DNA of 21,056 nt from CAYNTC01 sp964432925. GTDB lineage: Bacteria > Planctomycetota > Phycisphaerae > Sedimentisphaerales > Anaerobacaceae. The notes below the pieces were generated by a model. That model searched no databases. It worked only from the letters and a program-made list of their open reading frames with translations, and had not been told where the DNA came from. A program made the translations under genes and the position numbers. How positions within the stretch are numbered: the stretch's first letter is position 1; every line of letters begins with the position of its first letter. The DNA is taken from positions 1 through 21,056 of the forward strand of contig CAYSPM010000032.1 in NCBI GenBank assembly GCA_964432925.1, read 5' to 3'. Positions 14,891 through 21,056 of the stretch are shown one piece after another.

Positions 14891-14971
14891 TTAGCTGATT
14901 TTATGCCGAATTTTCCAGCGTGTTCGTCTTTTTTTGCTGCCGACTTTGCGTCTGCGTCTTGATTTTGCCAT
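14891..14971 (-). CDS. 26-aa extremely basic microprotein, possible small ribosomal protein (AURKAIP1/COX24, bL38/bS22-like)
   Basis: The ORF runs from ATG 14971 to TAA 14891 with GGAG 6 bases upstream of the ATG. The peptide begins MAKSRRRRKVGSKKRR and continues TRWKIRHKIS: 14 of 26 residues are Lys or Arg, plus one His and one Trp, and there are no acidic residues. The KKRR...WKIRHK end resembles the KRxxRxxxRHK pattern of AURKAIP1/COX24-type small ribosomal proteins (bL38, bS22), which bind rRNA as extended peptides; this match is from memory. A near-consensus promoter lies 63-91 bases upstream of the ATG. It precedes the ASKHA operon on the same strand, 82 bases before its ATG. It is real in my view; the family is less certain. 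Confidence 0.7.
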   Translation of the reverse strand: MAKSRRRRKVGSKKRRTRWKIRHKIS

Positions 14972-15033
14972 TCAAATCTCCAACAAACACTTGAAATCTT
15001 TGTTGCAATGTGTTCGAATGATTCTTTTAATAT

Positions 15034-15062
15034 ATTGTATCAATGTCGGCAGTATATGTAAA
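15034..15062 (-). promoter_or_regulatory. Strong sigma-70-type promoter driving the microprotein/ASKHA operon
   Basis: On the - strand TTTACA (15062-15057) and TACAAT (15039-15034) are separated by exactly 17 bases; each hexamer differs from consensus by one base. It is the best promoter match I saw in the window. The expected start is near 15027, giving a ~56-base leader to the ATG at 14971. Confidence 0.6.
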
Positions 15063-15085
15063 AAGATAAAACCTTAGAATTTATT

Positions 15086-15114
15086 TCGACAAAAAAGCTG
15101 GCCAGGAACATAAA
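15086..15114 (+). promoter_or_regulatory. Possible promoter of the Cys-rich 97-aa gene
   Basis: TCGACA (15086-15091) and CATAAA (15109-15114) are 17 bases apart (5/6 and 4/6 matches), predicting a start near 15121 and a ~69-base leader. It is divergent from the promoter at 15034-15062. Confidence 0.35.
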
Positions 15115-15189
15115 TTAGAAATGCCTAAAAAGACCATACTGAGAGTGGATAAAAATTTAAGTTCGTGGCTGGTTAGATGAGAGGGCTAT

Positions 15190-15483
15190 ATGATACAGTG
15201 TAAAGACTGCGAGTTATGCGAGTTCGGTCCAGATGGAAAAAGAACCTTCAAATGCGACCCATTCACCAACATAAAAGAGCCGGAGTGTATAGCCAAGTGG
15301 CAACTGATCCGGCTGGATATGCTTGTGGCAAGCTACCAGAGTATGCTCAAGTGGTATGGGAAACTGGCTCCGCTTCAGGATAAGATTTTCAAATATATGC
15401 AGCGCGAAATCAACGAGCTTGACGAAGCGGATGGCTGGAAGCTCGAAGAGGAAGAGGAAGAGGAAGAGGAACAAAACTTTTAG
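15190..15483 (+). CDS. Cys-rich small protein with acidic tail, function unknown
   Basis: The ATG at 15190 has AGAGGG just upstream. The 97-aa product starts with five cysteines, C4, C7, C10, C22 and C33 (CKDCELC, then FKCDPF and PECIAKW), arranged like a small metal-binding or Fe-S/Zn knuckle. A helical middle follows (LIRLDMLVASYQSMLKWYGKLAPLQDKIFKYMQREINEL), and the protein ends in an all-acidic EEEEEEEEE tract before QNF. The pattern suggests a Zn-binding interaction module with a flexible charged tail. I know no named family. The tail is encoded by a hexanucleotide repeat and its length may vary between strains. Confidence 0.75.
   Translation: MIQCKDCELCEFGPDGKRTFKCDPFTNIKEPECIAKWQLIRLDMLVASYQSMLKWYGKLAPLQDKIFKYMQREINELDEADGWKLEEEEEEEEEQNF
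15445..15468 (+). repeat. GAAGAG hexanucleotide tandem repeat, four units
   Basis: Four perfect GAAGAG units in frame encode the poly-Glu tail of the 97-aa protein. Pure tandem units of this type can change copy number by slippage without shifting the frame. Confidence 0.85.
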
Positions 15484-15710
15484 GGACTGAAGGTTAAGGC
15501 TGGGCTTATGGAGGGTGTAGCGTCTCTAAGTCCCGTAATAATGACCTTGCGGTGGCGAGGGGTGGTGTCCATACTGGAGGTGAAACCAGTATGAACTGCA
15601 CAAAGGGCAACGTGGGACCGGCAATTAGGTATTTGGAGGGGTGCATATAACTACCATTTCACCTTAGTAGCGGCCAAGATGTGTCAGTGTGGTACTATTG
15701 ACTGACATTT
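15484..15710 (+). ncRNA. Candidate structured RNA between the Cys-rich gene and the ECF operon
   Basis: No ORF is seen, but consecutive stems can be drawn: CTTA..GAG (15505-15513) with CTC TAAG (15524-15530); CCTTGC-GGTG-GCGAGG (15545-15560); a perfect 8-bp hairpin CATACTGG/CCAGTATG (15570-15577 and 15586-15593) with a GGTGAAA-containing loop; an enclosing GTCCC (15530-15534) with GGGAC (15614-15618); and TGTCAGT/ACTGACA (15682-15688 and 15701-15707). The strand is G-rich with purine loops, as in large ribozymes or guide scaffolds. It could be an omega-RNA/HEARO-like relic, a fragment of group II intron domain I (no domain V seen), or a new class. It begins at the stop codon of the previous gene. 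The remainder to 15779 shows nothing clear. Confidence 0.45.
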
Positions 15711-15779
15711 GGGCATGCAGATTATTGCAATAAACAACTCATAGCCGGCGTCTTTTAATATACATGAAGTGCCAGGAAT

Positions 15780-16316
15780 ATGGCGGAAAGCGGCGATTTT
15801 GGGCAGATAATAATTGGGTGCAAAAAGGGAGACGCTGCGTGTTTTTCGCAGATAGTAGATATGTACGCGGGCCGGTGTTACGGCTATTTTTATCGGTTGA
15901 CAGGAAACACGGCTGTTAGCGACGACCTGCTGGGAGAACTATTCGTCAAGCTTGTAGAAAAGATTGGCTCTTATAAGGGTGGCTCTTTTGAAAGCTGGCT
16001 GTTTAGAATAGCATCCAACATATTTCATGATCATTTGAGAGACAAGCAACGACAGCAGAAGCTGCTGGAGGCACAAAAACGGCACATCGAGTCAATGCCA
16101 GATAGACCAAAACGGTCAGACGACACAAATGAGAGGATCGATAAAGTACAACAGCAACTGGAGAAGCTGGATGCTGATACGAGAGAACTGGTGATCCTGC
16201 GTTTTTATTCAGAGCTTAGTTTCAAGGAGATAGCAAAGATTCGCTCTGAGCCGATCGGTACCACGTTATCGAAATTGCACCGAGCCGCTAAAAAACTGCG
16301 TCAGTTGATGGAATAA
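15780..16316 (+). CDS. ECF-type sigma-70 family RNA polymerase sigma factor
   Basis: The 178-aa length and the two-domain layout fit ECF sigma factors. Region 2 (about residues 22-90) contains YRLTGNTAVSDDLLGELFVK and SFESWLFRIASNIFHDHLR, which bind core polymerase and the -10 element. Region 4 (about 120-178) contains LDADTRELVILRFYSELSF and KEIAKIRSEPIGTTLSKLHRA, the helix-turn-helix for the -35 element. No extra C-terminal domain is seen. The ATG at 15780 has AGGA very close (2-base gap). The next gene, 6 bases after the stop, encodes a single-helix membrane protein that is probably its anti-sigma factor, so the stimulus is likely sensed at the envelope. Confidence 0.92.
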   Translation: MAESGDFGQIIIGCKKGDAACFSQIVDMYAGRCYGYFYRLTGNTAVSDDLLGELFVKLVEKIGSYKGGSFESWLFRIASNIFHDHLRDKQRQQKLLEAQKRHIESMPDRPKRSDDTNERIDKVQQQLEKLDADTRELVILRFYSELSFKEIAKIRSEPIGTTLSKLHRAAKKLRQLME

Positions 16317-16322
16317 CGACTT

Positions 16323-16844
16323 ATGAACGGTTGTAACAAAGAAAATCCTAAGGAGCTTCTCGAAAAATTCCTTAATCCCGAAGATGCTACCGATATCATA
16401 GATACCTTAGACAGGGCAGAAAAATTCCTTCGCCAGAATCCTGCGCCGGAGCCCGACAAGCACATCATAATTAACATCAAACGGCAAATAGAAGAAACTC
16501 TGGCAGCACGTAGACGAGTGAGGACTTTTAGAAGCGTCGCCTACAGAGTAGCTGTGGCAGCGGCGATCATTATCGTAGCAGCTATCGGCACTACGGTGTT
16601 CGTAAAAGACATCGAAGAGACTGGAATAAGAAAGTATGCCTCAATTATTCCCAGAGCGATCTGGGAGAGCGATGATATTACTGCCGCCGACCCCGATTTG
16701 GCACTTTTAACCGCTGAAATGGAGCAAATTGAAGACGAAATGCTGGCTCTGGAAACCGGTGGAAATGGAAATAATGCTGAAAGAGCCGTAGCGGAGCTGG
16801 AGATGGAACTCATAGCAATAGATAGCGATTTTGGGAAGGAATAA
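16323..16844 (+). CDS. Single-pass membrane protein, probable anti-sigma factor of the ECF pair
   Basis: The 173-aa product has a cytoplasmic N-terminal part of ~70 residues (PKELLEKFLNPEDATDIID and a charged helix EETLAARRRVRTF), then one membrane helix at about 76-92 (VAVAAAIIIVAAIGTTVFV). An acidic outer domain follows (TAEMEQIEDEMLALETG, ELEMELIAIDSDFG). The size, topology and position 6 bases after the sigma gene are those of anti-sigma factors, but no zinc-binding HxxxCxxC motif is present and no homologue is recognised, so the role is inferred from context. There is no clear Shine-Dalgarno, so it is probably translationally coupled to the sigma gene. Confidence 0.75.
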   Translation: MNGCNKENPKELLEKFLNPEDATDIIDTLDRAEKFLRQNPAPEPDKHIIINIKRQIEETLAARRRVRTFRSVAYRVAVAAAIIIVAAIGTTVFVKDIEETGIRKYASIIPRAIWESDDITAADPDLALLTAEMEQIEDEMLALETGGNGNNAERAVAELEMELIAIDSDFGKE

Positions 16845-16846
16845 GA

Positions 16847-17689
16847 ATGATGCTGCATATACCACGCGGAGTCATTTTATCTTCTGTCATAATAGTAATT
16901 GCGACCATATGTGTCCTACCATGCTCGGCTCAAAAACGATGCCAAGCAAAAGAACGGGACGTTTGGGTTGAAGATGAGCATCGAGGGCCAAAAAAAGGAC
17001 ATCCACGATTTGAACTGACATATGAAGAATTCGATCAGATTATTAAGGATTTGAAAGAGCGCGATCCGACAAAGGCAAAGGAGTTGGCTCATCTGCGTAA
17101 GAAAGACCAAGAACAGTTCAATGTCAAATTGAAAGATTATGCCGGCGAAGAACTCGGTAAAATAATGAGTAAGCGCGCGAAAACATGGTGGGATAAGAAA
17201 CGAGCTGAATTCACCGAATGGCTAAGAAAAAATTACAGCAGGGAAGCAGAAGAGCTGGCTAAGCTGGAATATACAGAGCCAGATCTCTACTGGAAAAAGT
17301 TTGATCTGGTTAGAGACAAATACTGGCGTATTTTTGAGGAGGAACGAAGAAATCCAGAAATGGCTGAAGTACTAAAGGAAGATTTAGCCTTAAGGGAAAG
17401 GGAAGAAGAACTCGTCAGCAGAATCAAGGCTGCAAAGAAAGGAACTGAGAAAAAAGAATTAACAACGGAACTCGAGAAAGTAATCAGCCGGAGGTTCGAT
17501 CTGATAATACGCCGAAAGCAAATTGCGTATGAACGTCTGCTCAAGTGGCTTGAAGAGTTGAAAAATCGAATCAAGCATAGCAATGAAGAGATCGTCAAGT
17601 GGCAGAATGAAGAATTCAAGACTGAAAACGTAGCGAGACGCTTGAAGGAGCTAACTGAGGAGAACAAACCGAAATTTAGATGGGATTAA
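16847..17689 (+). CDS. Secreted, highly charged coiled-coil protein of the ECF operon
   Basis: The ATG at 16847 (or 16850) lies two bases after the previous stop, with GGAAGGA upstream. The 280-aa product has a signal peptide or membrane anchor (residues ~8-27, GVILSSVIIVIATICVLPCS, cut likely near CSA-Q). The rest is almost all Lys/Glu/Arg-rich helix with heptad character (LIRRKQIAYERLLKWLEELK, EEELVSRIKAAKKGTEKKEL). Repeated W-K/R motifs (TWWDKKRAEFTEWLRKNY, LYWKKFDLVRDKYWRIFEEE) are seen. It resembles periplasmic coiled-coil proteins in general build only; no function is known. As the last gene of the sigma operon it may be the sensor or the effector. A terminator follows 20 bases later. 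Confidence 0.8.
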   Translation: MMLHIPRGVILSSVIIVIATICVLPCSAQKRCQAKERDVWVEDEHRGPKKGHPRFELTYEEFDQIIKDLKERDPTKAKELAHLRKKDQEQFNVKLKDYAGEELGKIMSKRAKTWWDKKRAEFTEWLRKNYSREAEELAKLEYTEPDLYWKKFDLVRDKYWRIFEEERRNPEMAEVLKEDLALREREEELVSRIKAAKKGTEKKELTTELEKVISRRFDLIIRRKQIAYERLLKWLEELKNRIKHSNEEIVKWQNEEFKTENVARRLKELTEENKPKFRWD

Positions 17690-17708
17690 GATTGAATAAT
17701 ACAGGCTG

Positions 17709-17738
17709 AGCCTTGCGGATTTACGCAGGGCTTTTTTT
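17709..17738 (+). terminator. Intrinsic terminator of the ECF operon
   Basis: AGCCTTGCG (17709-17717) and CGCAGGGCT (17724-17732) form a 9-bp stem with a single G-U pair and a 6-base loop, followed by seven T residues (17732-17738). The T-tract lies only on the + side, so it acts for the ECF operon; its end overlaps the stop codon of the convergent rhomboid gene. Confidence 0.9.
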
Positions 17739-18615
17739 ATGGTCTATAGCGTTGTTGCTCGGTTTCTGTGGCTTTTCTTAAGATTCGTCTCTCTTTTGTA
17801 GTGAGGCTGTGGATGCCGGAGTCGTGGACTTTTTGCAGAATGCGGTCGACTTCAGCTTCAAGGTTATACTGGTCGACAATCTTTTTTTTCCAGGCACCGG
17901 AACGAGTTTTCATTTTGAATCTGTCTCGCCAGGGCCGAGAGAATACATAGCCTGCGCCAGCAGCCATACCAGCTAAATGAGCAGCGTGGCCACCGGCATT
18001 TGGTGCCCTTGTTAAGACAAAGAACAAGTACATAATTGTTAGGCCTATAGCCGCGACGCGTATCGGGACGGGGAAGAACATAATAAAAACGATAAAATGC
18101 GGGAAAAGAATAGCACAAGCAGCAAGCATACCAAGTATTGCACCTGAGGCTCCTATCATTGGAAGAGGTTGTAAGAAATTCAAAGCAACAAGTAATGTGT
18201 AGAATAACCCCCCTGCTACTCCACAGCTTAGGTAAAAGATGAGGAATTTTCTGCTGCCCCAGTGTCGTTCAAGTGTGGGGCCTAAAAAGAAAAGGCCAAG
18301 CATGTTAAAAAGGATGTGTATCACGTGTCCATGCAAGAATTGATATGTAACGAGCCGCCAGAGCTGCAACGCAGAGCCAAGTGAATAGGGAAAAACAGCG
18401 CACCACCTCTCAAGCAGATTTATAGTAAAAGCGAGATTTGGCATGTAAATGTTATTCGTAAAAAAGAGAGCTCCGGCAAAAAATACAGCGAAATTGATAA
18501 TTAACAGCCACTTGACCACAGGTGTAATCCGGGGCAGGGCAAAACGCATTTGGGGCATATTGCTAAACTGTGGCCTATAATCGGCCCGGGTATAATCTCT
18601 GTCGTAAAGGCCCAT
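17737..18615 (-). CDS. Rhomboid-family intramembrane serine protease
   Basis: The 292-aa product has six hydrophobic helices. The catalytic dyad is visible: S157 in MIGASGAILGM (GxSG) and H213 in GGHAAHLAGMAAG. The helix-2 motif HVIHILFNMLGLFFLGPTLE supplies H100 and N104. The last ~65 residues are a charged cytoplasmic tail (NLEAEVDRILQKVHDSGIHS, LTTKERRILRKATE), a feature of many bacterial rhomboids with a C-terminal extension. These enzymes cut substrates inside the membrane; the substrate here is unknown. Upstream is a promoter-like pair at 18662-18691, so it is probably transcribed separately from lgt. It converges on the ECF operon terminator. Confidence 0.93.
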   Translation of the reverse strand: MGLYDRDYTRADYRPQFSNMPQMRFALPRITPVVKWLLIINFAVFFAGALFFTNNIYMPNLAFTINLLERWCAVFPYSLGSALQLWRLVTYQFLHGHVIHILFNMLGLFFLGPTLERHWGSRKFLIFYLSCGVAGGLFYTLLVALNFLQPLPMIGASGAILGMLAACAILFPHFIVFIMFFPVPIRVAAIGLTIMYLFFVLTRAPNAGGHAAHLAGMAAGAGYVFSRPWRDRFKMKTRSGAWKKKIVDQYNLEAEVDRILQKVHDSGIHSLTTKERRILRKATETEQQRYRP

Positions 18616-18661
18616 AATTATGTTCTCTGGACAATATTACATTAGGCAACGTTACCTTTAT

Positions 18662-18691
18662 ATAATATCGTCGGTTTTTTGAAATGTTCAA
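18662..18691 (-). promoter_or_regulatory. Candidate promoter of the rhomboid gene with a near-palindrome at the start site
   Basis: On the - strand TTGAAC (18691-18686) and TATTAT (18667-18662) are 18 bases apart (4/6 and 5/6). The expected start is near 18655, where the near-palindrome GGCAACGTTACC (18645-18656, one mismatched pair) lies and could bind a repressor. Confidence 0.4.
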
Positions 18692-18744
18692 TAAAAAATT
18701 CTACGAGAGACAAGAAAGGCAGTGAAAATCGAGGCTTAAGGTAT

Positions 18745-19719
18745 CTATTTCAAAGGCATTGATTTTAGTCTATTGAAAAGCGCGATTAAAAGGGCTCCCA
18801 AGATAAGAAGTGCAATACTAATAAACTGTGAGATAGTAAGGCTGTCGATCTCGAAAGGATTATCGTCGCGTAGAAATTCTATCAGGAACCGGGTAACACC
18901 GTAAAGTACAAACATTAAACCAAAAGTAGATCCTGACTTTGTGAGGAACCGCTTGGGGCTACTAGATCCAGTGGAGCGGATAGACCTTCGCCAGAAAAGG
19001 TAGAGAACAAGGCAGAGAAACGCTGCATTTGCTGAAGAATATAACTGAGTTGGATGCACAGGCAGGGCTCGATATTTACCCTTTGTCACTTCGATTTGCT
19101 GCTGGGGTGTTAAATTGTTATAGGATTTGGGATACCATTTGCCATCTTTGTCAACATAACTGAGGTATTCATCGCGGGGTAGCTGCAATTGTGGCTCAGG
19201 TCTGTCACGGCGTAAATTCGGGTTTATCTGACTCAGATAAGCAAATGAGTCATACGGGAACCGGACGGCCCAGAGTAGTTTTGTGGGCTTGCCAAAACAA
19301 CAGCCATTAAGAAAGCAGCCGATCCTTCCAAAAGCAAGCGCCAGCATCAGCCCGATCGCAAGGATGTCTAGGTAGCGGCGGATGGGAAGTTTGTTGCGCC
19401 AAAGAAAAAGAACGATAACAGTAATAGCTAATATAACTCCGCCCAATAGCTCAAGGCCGCCATTCCAAATAGCAAAAACAGAAAGCGGGTTTTCCCGAAA
19501 CTGGTCGAAATAATGTATAACGAAAAATAAACGTGCGCCTACAACGCCAGCTATCAAAGAATACAAGGCGGCATTGGTGATAAGCTGAGGATTCGGAGTA
19601 ATATCTCGGCTGAGGTATCTTATCAGCCAAACGGCTGCAAGAAAGCCGATGACCATCATCAGGCCATAGCTTTTTACGGTCCAGTGGAAAAAAGGTATTT
19701 CAAAGAGTTCGGGATACAT
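18745..19719 (-). CDS. lgt: Prolipoprotein diacylglyceryl transferase
   Basis: Lgt transfers diacylglycerol from phosphatidylglycerol to the lipobox Cys of prolipoproteins in the inner membrane. The 324-aa product has the family order: KSYGLMMVIGFLAAVWL, GARLFFVIHYFDQF, IWNGGLELLGG, the Lgt signature GRIGCFLNGCCFG (131-143), and HPTQLYSS followed by further helices and RFLIEFLRDDN. A hydrophilic insertion of ~65 residues (from about 153 to 220) separates the signature from HPTQLY, making it longer than E. coli Lgt. The histidine that E. coli has at position 103 in GGMSFHGG is absent here (ELLGG). It lies downstream of panD, 52 bases after its stop. Confidence 0.93.
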   Translation of the reverse strand: MYPELFEIPFFHWTVKSYGLMMVIGFLAAVWLIRYLSRDITPNPQLITNAALYSLIAGVVGARLFFVIHYFDQFRENPLSVFAIWNGGLELLGGVILAITVIVLFLWRNKLPIRRYLDILAIGLMLALAFGRIGCFLNGCCFGKPTKLLWAVRFPYDSFAYLSQINPNLRRDRPEPQLQLPRDEYLSYVDKDGKWYPKSYNNLTPQQQIEVTKGKYRALPVHPTQLYSSANAAFLCLVLYLFWRRSIRSTGSSSPKRFLTKSGSTFGLMFVLYGVTRFLIEFLRDDNPFEIDSLTISQFISIALLILGALLIALFNRLKSMPLK

Positions 19720-19771
19720 TTAAGTCGTGTCCGGTTGCTCGTCGTTCGCGTATTGTCTGCCTTTGGGATTT

Positions 19772-20128
19772 CTACCTGCTTTGTATAATCTCGTTTTTTT
19801 CGTTAAGGACAACAATTTTGGGTTTTAGTTTTTTGGCTTCCTCAGGTGTACAATAAGCAAAACCCAAGATAATAACACGATCTTTGGGATGGATTAACTT
19901 TGCGGCTGCACCAAGAATAACGATTTGGCCAGAATTTGGTTGTGCGGGCAAGACGTATGTCTCAAGCCTGTTACCGTTTTTTAAATCAGCGATGACAACA
20001 GACTCGTATGGCAAGATACCAGCGGCTCCCATAAGGGCAGAATCTATCTCAATGCTGCCAGGATAATTTAATTTGGCGTCAGTAACTTTAGCGCGATGCA
20101 ACTTGCTTTTTAGTACCTTAATAAGCAT
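19772..20128 (-). CDS. panD: Aspartate 1-decarboxylase
   Basis: PanD converts L-aspartate to beta-alanine for pantothenate synthesis. I use ATG 20128, not the TTG at 20158, because it starts MLIKVLKSKLHRAKVTDAKL as the family does, places the self-cleavage site at the canonical G24-S25 (YPGSIEID), and has GAGAG upstream. The resulting 118 aa is close to the usual ~115-127. Self-cleavage at this site makes the pyruvoyl cofactor. Further family landmarks are ILPYESVVIADLKNGNRLETY and LGAAAKLIHPKDRVIILGF. It follows panC by 104 bases on the same strand, an operon for the last steps of pantothenate synthesis. Confidence 0.95.
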   Translation of the reverse strand: MLIKVLKSKLHRAKVTDAKLNYPGSIEIDSALMGAAGILPYESVVIADLKNGNRLETYVLPAQPNSGQIVILGAAAKLIHPKDRVIILGFAYCTPEEAKKLKPKIVVLNEKNEIIQSR

Positions 20129-20232
20129 AATCGGCTCTCTCGATCCGCGTTTAATCAAAACGAGAAACCATTTATAGTCCGCTATTGCACCCCCAACACC
20201 TTAACTAACAAGCGAGAAATTATACAACATTA

Positions 20233-21056
20233 CTAACCGGTGTCCAAGAGAATATTGTCAATTAGCCGAGTTGAGCCGATACGGACTGCTATTGCGGCGA
20301 GGATATTGCTGGCGATCTTATCGATATTCTGCAGAGTTTCAGCATCTACGATGCTCACGTACTCAATTTGTACCGATGGGACACTTTGTAGCACCTCACG
20401 TACTTTAGCAACAATTTCGTTAGGATCGGTCAGGCCAGTTTCTATCAACTCCTGACACTTTAGGAGGGATTTATAGATGATGGTTGCATCTTTGCGCTGC
20501 TGAGGAGAAAGGTATTTATTCCTGCTGCTAACTGCGAGGCCATCCGTTTCGCGAACTGTGGGGCAAACAACGATTTGTAAAGGCATATTAAGATCAGCAA
20601 CCATCCTTTTGATGACAATTGCCTGTTGAGCGTCCTTCTGGCCAAAGAAAGCAATATCTGGTTGAACGATATTGAACAGCTTCGCACAGACGGTTGTGAC
20701 ACCGCGAAAATGCCCTGGGCGAAACCGGCCGCATAGCGGCTCAGTCAGCTTTTCGACCGTCACCCAGGTAAGGTTTTCTTGCGGGTACATCTGCTCCCGT
20801 GTAGGAGCAAACACAACATTGACATCTGTATTTCTACAGATTTCCAAGTCGGCTTTTATGGGTCTGGGATATTTTTCAAGGTCTTCACCGGGGCCGAACT
20901 GCGTGGGATTGACGAAGATACTGACTATAACAAAGCCGGTCTGATTGACAGCGGCTTCGATAAGCGAGATGTGTCCAACGTGTAGTGCACCCATAGTCGG
21001 CACAAAGCCAATCTTTTTTCCCTTTTCACGGGCAGCTTTTACTTGGCTTCTTACGG
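20233..21056 (-). CDS. panC: Pantoate-beta-alanine ligase (pantothenate synthetase), 5' end outside window
   Basis: PanC joins pantoate and beta-alanine with ATP to give pantothenate. The frame stays open to the right edge: upstream of the GTG at 21003 it reads VRSQVKAAREKGKKIGF, normal PanC N-terminal sequence, so only about ten residues are missing and the GTG is internal. Key motifs are FVPTMGALHVGH (the HxGH nucleotide site), SIFVNPTQFGPGEDLEKYPR, PLCGRFRPGHFRGVTTVCAK, FGQKDAQQ, and the KMSKS-like VSSRNKYLS. The C-terminal domain ends in the typical VRIGSTRLIDNILL. It is followed by panD, which makes its co-substrate. Confidence 0.96.
   Translation of the reverse strand, partial: VRSQVKAAREKGKKIGFVPTMGALHVGHISLIEAAVNQTGFVIVSIFVNPTQFGPGEDLEKYPRPIKADLEICRNTDVNVVFAPTREQMYPQENLTWVTVEKLTEPLCGRFRPGHFRGVTTVCAKLFNIVQPDIAFFGQKDAQQAIVIKRMVADLNMPLQIVVCPTVRETDGLAVSSRNKYLSPQQRKDATIIYKSLLKCQELIETGLTDPNEIVAKVREVLQSVPSVQIEYVSIVDAETLQNIDKIASNILAAIAVRIGSTRLIDNILLDTG

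Noticed and set aside
15121..15180. A 19-aa + strand ORF (MPKKTILRVDKNLSSWLVR) just before the Cys-rich gene
   Set aside because: No Shine-Dalgarno precedes it and its ATG falls on the predicted transcription start; it is more likely leader sequence.
15698..15726. TTGACT and ATTATT (17-base spacing) as the promoter of the ECF operon
   Set aside because: The -35 is good but the -10 matches only 3 of 6 bases and lies in the tail of the structured RNA; too weak to list as a feature.
20129..20158. TTG 20158 as start of panD
   Set aside because: It would move the Gly-Ser self-cleavage site from 24-25 to 34-35 and has no good ribosome site; ATG 20128 fits the family.

Overview
The window looks like chromosomal DNA from a Gram-negative-type bacterium, most likely an anaerobic planctomycete of the Phycisphaerae (Sedimentisphaerales-like). 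This placement is an inference from gene content and from small proteins that recall that group: FloA with tandem NfeD proteins, an ECF sigma operon, a Cys-rich 97-aa protein, and a corrinoid-type ASKHA activator. No 16S or other marker gene is present. No IS element, CRISPR array, tRNA or rRNA was seen. Genes are tightly packed and mostly housekeeping or envelope related.

Layout. (1) 3-2525, + strand: the C-terminal end of an NfeD-family protein, a short NfeD-like protein, flotillin FloA, and a small membrane-anchored Pro/Arg-rich protein, forming a membrane-microdomain cluster. (2) 2730-6260, - strand: a TPR protein, a single-domain response regulator, a DJ-1/PfpI protein and a 94-aa conserved-looking hypothetical. 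(3) 6635-11278, + strand: a soluble histidine kinase, two tandem CorC/CNNM-type DUF21-CBS proteins and a multipass GT-C (ArnT/PMT-like) glycosyltransferase. (4) 11306-14971, - strand: PBP4-type DacB, then a separate run made of a previously unlisted 26-aa extremely basic microprotein, a 17-aa leader ORF, a 2Fe-2S/ASKHA corrinoid-protein activator and a PGPGW-like membrane protein. (5) 15190-17738, + strand: the Cys-rich/acidic-tail 97-aa protein, a 230-base stretch full of stem-loops that looks like a structured RNA, then an ECF sigma factor, its probable membrane anti-sigma partner and a secreted charged coiled-coil protein, closed by a clear intrinsic terminator. (6) 17737-21056, - strand: rhomboid protease, Lgt, PanD and PanC (PanC runs off the window).

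How the genes fit together. Much of the window serves the cell envelope: FloA/NfeD microdomains, CorC membrane proteins, a lipid-linked-sugar glycosyltransferase, DacB peptidoglycan trimming, Lgt lipoprotein modification, rhomboid, and an ECF signalling operon with a secreted effector. PanC and PanD make pantothenate (coenzyme A precursor). The ASKHA protein implies corrinoid methyl transfer elsewhere in the genome. The most novel-looking items are the 26-aa basic microprotein, which has its own near-consensus promoter and Shine-Dalgarno, and resembles small ribosomal extension proteins; the orphan structured RNA at 15484-15710; and the overlapping leader ORF in front of the ASKHA gene.
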